From: a virus
IMG/VR virus record: IMGVR_UViG_3300037264_008794
Coordinates: 1 to 21,945 of that record
Reading direction: 5' to 3' (one strand)
DNA length: 21,945 nucleotides
This document shows positions 18,937 to 21,945 of this stretch, piece by piece. Below the pieces are notes generated by a model that saw nothing but the letters and a program-made list of their open reading frames with translations, searched no databases and was not told the origin of the DNA. Position 1 is the first letter of the stretch. Each line of letters opens with the position of its first letter. The translations under genes were made by a program, and so were the position numbers.

Positions 18937-19694
18937 GGAAGCCGCTCGTCTCCTGCCTGACGATCACCCGCGACAGGCCTGAGCTCCTCAGGCGCTGCGT
19001 GGAGCAGTTCCTCTCGCAGACGTATCCCGAGAAGGAGCTCGTCATCGTCGTGGACCCGCGCTCCGCGTTCGACGAGTGGCTCCCCGAGTTCGAAGTGTGG
19101 CTGGACGGGCACCCGGACGTCTCCATCGAGATCGGGAGCTCCAGCACCGTGGGCGGGCTCCGCAACGAGACCGTGAAGCTCTCCCTCGGGCCGATCATTG
19201 CCACGTGGGACGACGACGACCTCAACCACCCGGAGCGGATCGCCAGGCAGGTCGAGACCATGGACGCTCACGGCGCCAGGGCGTCGTACCTCCCGAACGT
19301 GGGGGTCTACCTGCAGGACTCGAAGAAGTTCTCGATCGCGTGCTTCGACACGTTCGGGGCCGCCCCGTCCATGGTGGCCTGGAAGGACTCGATGATCCCC
19401 TATGAGGAGGTCGAGCGGTCCAGCGACGCGATCGTCCAGAGGCACCACTTCAACGCGAAGGTCCTCGTGACGGCGCCGGACGACCCGTGGCTGTACGTGC
19501 GGGTCTACCACGGGAAGAACATCTGGGAGCGCGAGCACTTCGAGCAGATCATCTCCATGAACTCGTTCCGGAAGGTGTGGGTGGAGAAGATCAGGCCGGG
19601 GCTCGCCCTCAACCTGCCGGCCCTGTTCCAGGACGGCGAAGTGCCGGGGAGCGTCATCGTGCATGGAGACGGCGTCGTGAAGCTCGGGCCGTAG
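18933..19694 (+). CDS. GT2-like (GT-A) glycosyltransferase
   Basis: 253 residues; ATG overlaps the previous stop. The N-terminus shows the GT-A nucleotide-binding start (VSCLTITRDRPELLRRCVEQFLSQTYPEKELVIVVD). WDDDD lies at 92-96, the DxD-type metal/sugar-nucleotide motif. A QxxHHFNAK segment and a large globular C-terminus follow. It should move a sugar from a nucleotide donor to an acceptor. In phages the acceptors include modified DNA bases and capsid proteins; none is shown here. Its last codons overlap the tRNA gene by 10 nt. The GT4 gene downstream is likely a partner. Confidence 0.88.
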   Translation: MRKPLVSCLTITRDRPELLRRCVEQFLSQTYPEKELVIVVDPRSAFDEWLPEFEVWLDGHPDVSIEIGSSSTVGGLRNETVKLSLGPIIATWDDDDLNHPERIARQVETMDAHGARASYLPNVGVYLQDSKKFSIACFDTFGAAPSMVAWKDSMIPYEEVERSSDAIVQRHHFNAKVLVTAPDDPWLYVRVYHGKNIWEREHFEQIISMNSFRKVWVEKIRPGLALNLPALFQDGEVPGSVIVHGDGVVKLGP

Positions 19695-19760
19695 CGCAGT
19701 TGGTAGCGCGCCAGCTTTGGGAGCTGGATGTCGCCGGTTCGAGCCCGGCCGGCCCGACCA
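19685..19760 (+). tRNA. tRNA-Pro (UGG)
   Basis: 76 nt including an encoded CCA. The acceptor CGGGCCG pairs with CGGCCCG. The anticodon stem CCAGC/GCTGG has loop TTTGGGA with TGG at 19718-19720. The T-arm is GCCGG-TTCGAGC-CCGGC. The D-arm is normal. It reads CCA and, by wobble, other Pro codons. The 5' end overlaps the glycosyltransferase stop, so 5' processing must cut inside that mRNA. Phage tRNAs usually offset codon-usage differences with the host. Confidence 0.95.
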
Positions 19761-19778
19761 CCATGGCGGCGTGAGAGT

Positions 19779-20027
19779 ATGATCGAAGGCGGAGGCGGAT
19801 GTCAGCCCTGCGGGCACAAGTGCCACGCGGGGAAGACGTGCAGGTGCCAGGTGGCGAGCAGCCCGAAGACGAAGAAGTTCTGCGGCTGCTACTCGTGCTA
19901 CTGCGAGGTGTGCCGTGCATCACAAGCGAAAGAGGACGCGGTCGCGGCGGGCGGGCTGCAAGATGTGCAAGCCCCACAAGAAGAACCGCCAGGCAGCAGC
20001 GAAGTACCGGGACCGGAGGCAGGATGA
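19779..20027 (+). CDS. Cys-rich protein, 82 aa, C-terminal part uncertain
   Basis: ATG 19779 follows GTGAGAG. Residues 1-45 are very Cys-rich (CQPCGHKCHAGKTCRCQ, then CGCYSCYCEVC), a clear metal-binding pattern. The last 36 residues look like unselected sequence, and they overlap the small gene at 19915 in another frame. The stop overlaps the next gene as ATGA, which supports the frame, but the true protein may be shorter or joined by frameshifting to the overlapping frame. Confidence 0.55.
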   Translation: MIEGGGGCQPCGHKCHAGKTCRCQVASSPKTKKFCGCYSCYCEVCRASQAKEDAVAAGGLQDVQAPQEEPPGSSEVPGPEAG

Positions 20028-20055
20028 GCCGGAAGATTCACGAACCGTCGCCTGA
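19915..20055 (+). CDS. Small basic phage protein with RAGCxMCKPHK motif, 46 aa
   Basis: GTG 19915 has GAGG 6 nt upstream. The protein opens HHKRKRTRSRRAGCKMCKPHKKN and continues basic (AAAKYRDRRQ). The RxGCxxCKPxKxN signature with a basic lead is one I recognise as recurrent among very small proteins in phage genomes, of unknown role. It lies wholly out of frame over the 3' part of the gene at 19779-20027 and the start of the 20024 gene. It is too short to be listed by length alone but the motif is strong. Confidence 0.65.
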   Translation: MHHKRKRTRSRRAGCKMCKPHKKNRQAAAKYRDRRQDEPEDSRTVA

Positions 20056-20482
20056 GACCCTCGAGCTCGCCCGGCAGGCGGTGGAGCGCAACGAGGCCAC
20101 AAAGAAGGCCCTCGACGCGATGTCCCCGGAGGACCGCGAGAAGCACATCAAGGCCTGGGCGAAGGGCCTCGCCGAGCAGTCGGTGGCAATAGGCGAGCGC
20201 GGGGTCGGGTGCGCGTGCTGCGATCCCGACGTCAAGGCGAAACTCAAGGAGAAGGAGAAGAGCGTGCCGATCCTGCCCAGGCGGCCCATCCCCAAGAACG
20301 CGGTGATCCTGCAGTGCCAGTCGTGCCAGGAGGTGCTCTATCGCGGGACGAAGCACCCAGAGTACAGCATGATCGTCTGTCCGAAGTGCAAGGCGTCGTC
20401 GAAGGTGAACCGTCCCCAGTACGAGAAGCCTGCTCCGCCGGCCGACGTCATGCCGGCCGAGCCGATCAAGTTCAAGGCGTAG
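20024..20482 (+). CDS. Zinc-ribbon protein, 152 aa
   Basis: ATG 20024 overlaps the preceding stop. Residues 10-55 are helical and charged (PETLELARQAVERNEATKKALDAM). GCACCD (Cys63, 65, 66) is a first Cys group. A true zinc ribbon follows at CQSC (98/101) and CPKC (119/122), 18 residues apart. The tail is Pro-rich. It resembles other phage zinc-ribbon proteins with unknown role. The next gene follows 1 nt after the stop. Confidence 0.75.
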   Translation: MSRKIHEPSPETLELARQAVERNEATKKALDAMSPEDREKHIKAWAKGLAEQSVAIGERGVGCACCDPDVKAKLKEKEKSVPILPRRPIPKNAVILQCQSCQEVLYRGTKHPEYSMIVCPKCKASSKVNRPQYEKPAPPADVMPAEPIKFKA

Positions 20483-20483
20483 C

Positions 20484-20726
20484 ATGGAGCAGGAGAGGCG
20501 GATCACGCCGGGCCCGTCGATCGAGCGCGTCGAGGGCGTGTGCGGCGGCGAGCCGGTGATCACGGGGACGCGCATCACGGTGAACCTGATCCACCAGTGG
20601 TTCACACGGCAAATGCTGGACGTGAACAAGATCCTGGCGCTGTACCCGCACCTCACCAAGCCCCAGATCATGGAGGCGCTCAAGTACGCCAGGAAGAACC
20701 CGTGGTGCCTGAAGGACGAGGAATAG
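20484..20726 (+). CDS. DUF433 (VapB45-like) antitoxin domain protein, 80 aa
   Basis: ATG 20484 lies one base past the previous stop. Residues about 14-75 match the DUF433 pattern: GVCGGEPVITGTRITVNLIHQWF, then ILALYPHLTKPQIMEALKYARKN. DUF433 proteins are DNA-binding antitoxins of VapB45-type pairs with a PIN-like DUF5615 toxin (VapC45). No such toxin gene is present beside it. It could neutralise a host toxin, act as a repressor, or be a leftover. The domain call is firm, the role uncertain. Confidence 0.85.
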   Translation: MEQERRITPGPSIERVEGVCGGEPVITGTRITVNLIHQWFTRQMLDVNKILALYPHLTKPQIMEALKYARKNPWCLKDEE

Positions 20727-20729
20727 GAG

Positions 20730-20924
20730 ATGGGAAAAAGGACTCTTGAGGATGCGATAGAGCACCTGTACGGCCGCTGCTCTCCAGAAATCAGGCAGAA
20801 GGTCGACGACATCATCGAGGGCGCCGCGCAGATGTCGCCGAAGGAACAGGGGGAGGCGGGGGAGAAGGCGGTGAAGCTCCTCATGGAGGAGATTGCCTTG
20901 AGGCTTAGTAAGTACAATAACTAA
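20730..20924 (+). CDS. Small helical protein, 64 aa
   Basis: ATG 20730 follows GAGGAATAGGAG. The 64 residues are nearly all helix (LEDAIEHLYGRCSPEIRQKVDDIIEGAAQM, EAGEKAVKLLMEEIALRLSKY). No toxin motif (PIN acidic residues) is seen, so it is not the DUF433 partner in the usual sense. Its stop is 3 nt before the next ATG. A TACAAT box at its end (20911-20916) may serve the GT4 gene. Confidence 0.7.
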   Translation: MGKRTLEDAIEHLYGRCSPEIRQKVDDIIEGAAQMSPKEQGEAGEKAVKLLMEEIALRLSKYNN

Positions 20925-20927
20925 GCC

Positions 20928-21938
20928 ATGAGAGTGCTCTACCTTGTCCGCTACGCCGACGCGCTCTCGGAGAGCTACATCCGCGCCGAGGCCGAGTACG
21001 CCGTGTCGCGGGGCGTCGAGGTCCGGTTCTGCGCGCAGGCGAGGGCGGTCGACAGCTACCCGGTCAACCCGTACATCGTCCGGTACGACGGAGATCTCGA
21101 GGCGGCAGTCAGGGAGTTCAAGCCCGACGTCATCCACGTCCACTGGCTGACGCTGGCCGCGGAGTATGCGGACCCGCTTTCGAAAGCCGGGCTCCCCGTC
21201 ACCGTGCGCGGCCATTCGTTCGATGCCTTCCCAGGCAACGTGAAGCACGTGGCCGCCATGGGGTGCGTGAGGAAGATCTGGCTCTTCCCGCACTTCGCGA
21301 AGCACCACCAGGACCTGAAGTGCGTGGAGCCTCTCCCGGTGGCGTACAACGCCGGATTCTTCTCGCCGGGAGCCGAGCCGCGCGAGAGGCGGCGCGTGGT
21401 GCGGGCGGGTGCGGGCCTTCCCGGCAAGGGCCTGATGGACTTCCTCCAGGTCGCACGCTTGTGCGAGCGCGAGGGCTTCGAGTTCCTGCTCGCCCTCACC
21501 GAGGCCACGGGTGAGATGGGGCACGTCGACAGGATGTACAAGAGCCCGTACTTCCCGAAGAACGTCGAGATCGTGAAGGGCCTCTCGCACGAGCAGGTGG
21601 CCTTCATGATGCAGAGCGCCGGGATCTATCTCCGGCACTTTCAGGAGAGCTCCCACCCGTGGGGGATGCCGATCTCGATCGCGGAGGCGCTGGCCTCCGG
21701 GATGTACGTCCTCGCGCAGGACACCTACGGGGCCGCCGACTACTTGGGCCTGGCCGGCGCCACCTTCACGAACCCGCAGCACTGCGCGAGCCTCATCGTG
21801 GAGACAAAAAAACAGGATGACTCCTGGTGGCGCCTGCAGACGGACGCGGCCGCGATCACCGCGGACCGCTACCGACCGGAGCACGTTCTGCCGCAGGTGA
21901 TAGACTACTGGCGAGATCTTGCGGGGGAGAAATCATGA
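20928..21938 (+). CDS. GT4-like (GT-B) glycosyltransferase
   Basis: 336 residues. The N-terminal Rossmann domain (about 1-140) has MRVLYLVRYADALSESYIRAE and DVIHVHWLTLAAEYA, then VTVRGHSFDAFPG. The C-terminal domain (about 155-330) has GLPGKGLMDFLQVARL and a donor-binding stretch SSHPWGMPISIAEALASG with Glu240 and Glu253 near the usual ExnE positions. Such enzymes transfer a sugar from an NDP donor. With the GT2 enzyme at 18933 this implies two glycosylation steps, perhaps of DNA or a virion protein. There is no Shine-Dalgarno; a TACAAT box would give a 5-nt leader. It ends in ATGA with the next gene. Confidence 0.88.
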   Translation: MRVLYLVRYADALSESYIRAEAEYAVSRGVEVRFCAQARAVDSYPVNPYIVRYDGDLEAAVREFKPDVIHVHWLTLAAEYADPLSKAGLPVTVRGHSFDAFPGNVKHVAAMGCVRKIWLFPHFAKHHQDLKCVEPLPVAYNAGFFSPGAEPRERRRVVRAGAGLPGKGLMDFLQVARLCEREGFEFLLALTEATGEMGHVDRMYKSPYFPKNVEIVKGLSHEQVAFMMQSAGIYLRHFQESSHPWGMPISIAEALASGMYVLAQDTYGAADYLGLAGATFTNPQHCASLIVETKKQDDSWWRLQTDAAAITADRYRPEHVLPQVIDYWRDLAGEKS

Positions 21939-21945
21939 TCGAGCT
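21935..21945 (+). CDS. Start of a further gene, cut by the window end
   Basis: ATG 21935 overlaps the stop of the GT4 gene in the ATGA pattern seen throughout this operon, with GGGGGAGA just upstream. Only three codons are inside the window (M-I-E), so no product can be named. Confidence 0.5.

Overview
The window reads as a piece of a tailed-phage genome, or possibly a prophage, from a high-GC host. The support is a large terminase subunit, dense short genes joined by 4-nt ATGA or GTGA start/stop overlaps, a phage-borne tmRNA and tRNA, a DNA ligase, a DnaQ-like exonuclease, a DNA methyltransferase and two glycosyltransferases, alongside many small Cys-rich proteins of unknown function. The host cannot be named from sequence alone. 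Gene starts mix strong Shine-Dalgarno sites with two promoters that place +1 on the start codon (leaderless mRNAs), which would suit a host that tolerates leaderless translation.

Left half (1-9162), all minus strand. Transcription appears to begin at a sigma70-like promoter at 9133-9162. In transcription order the genes are: terminase large subunit with a mini-intein at its Walker A motif (7065-9086); a small gene (6755-7042); an HTH/HNH-like gene (6160-6576); a roughly 450-nt gene-poor stretch packed with strong hairpins (5715-6169); a zinc-ribbon gene; a small membrane protein; and two phage hypotheticals (4085-4903, 3576-4088). Then comes a gene-free stretch of about 600 bp (2957-3525) built as a two-level ladder of G-first pentamers. 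It ends on the minus strand in a three-way-junction RNA fold with a U8 tract and a second terminator hairpin. Beyond it lie a coiled-coil gene, an ATP-dependent DNA ligase with an N-terminal WGR domain, three small zinc proteins and the start of a DNA methyltransferase that runs off the left edge.

Divergent control region (9087-9367) and right half (9368-21945), all plus strand. A 15-bp palindrome (GTTGCY-CMC-AGCAAC) sits beside or inside three promoters: the terminase promoter, the first rightward gene and the gene at 11622. This suggests one regulator for both arms. The rightward arm carries small hypotheticals, a 618-aa modular protein, a terminator, tmRNA, a DnaQ-family exonuclease, a possible nuclease, many zinc-ribbon proteins, a DUF1360 membrane protein, a GT2 glycosyltransferase, tRNA-Pro(UGG), a DUF433 antitoxin-like protein and a GT4 glycosyltransferase.

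The least explained elements are the pentamer ladder with its structured 3' end, and the second structured RNA candidate next to the HTH/HNH-like gene. Neither matches a family I can name with confidence. Functional calls rest on motifs read by eye; no database search was possible.
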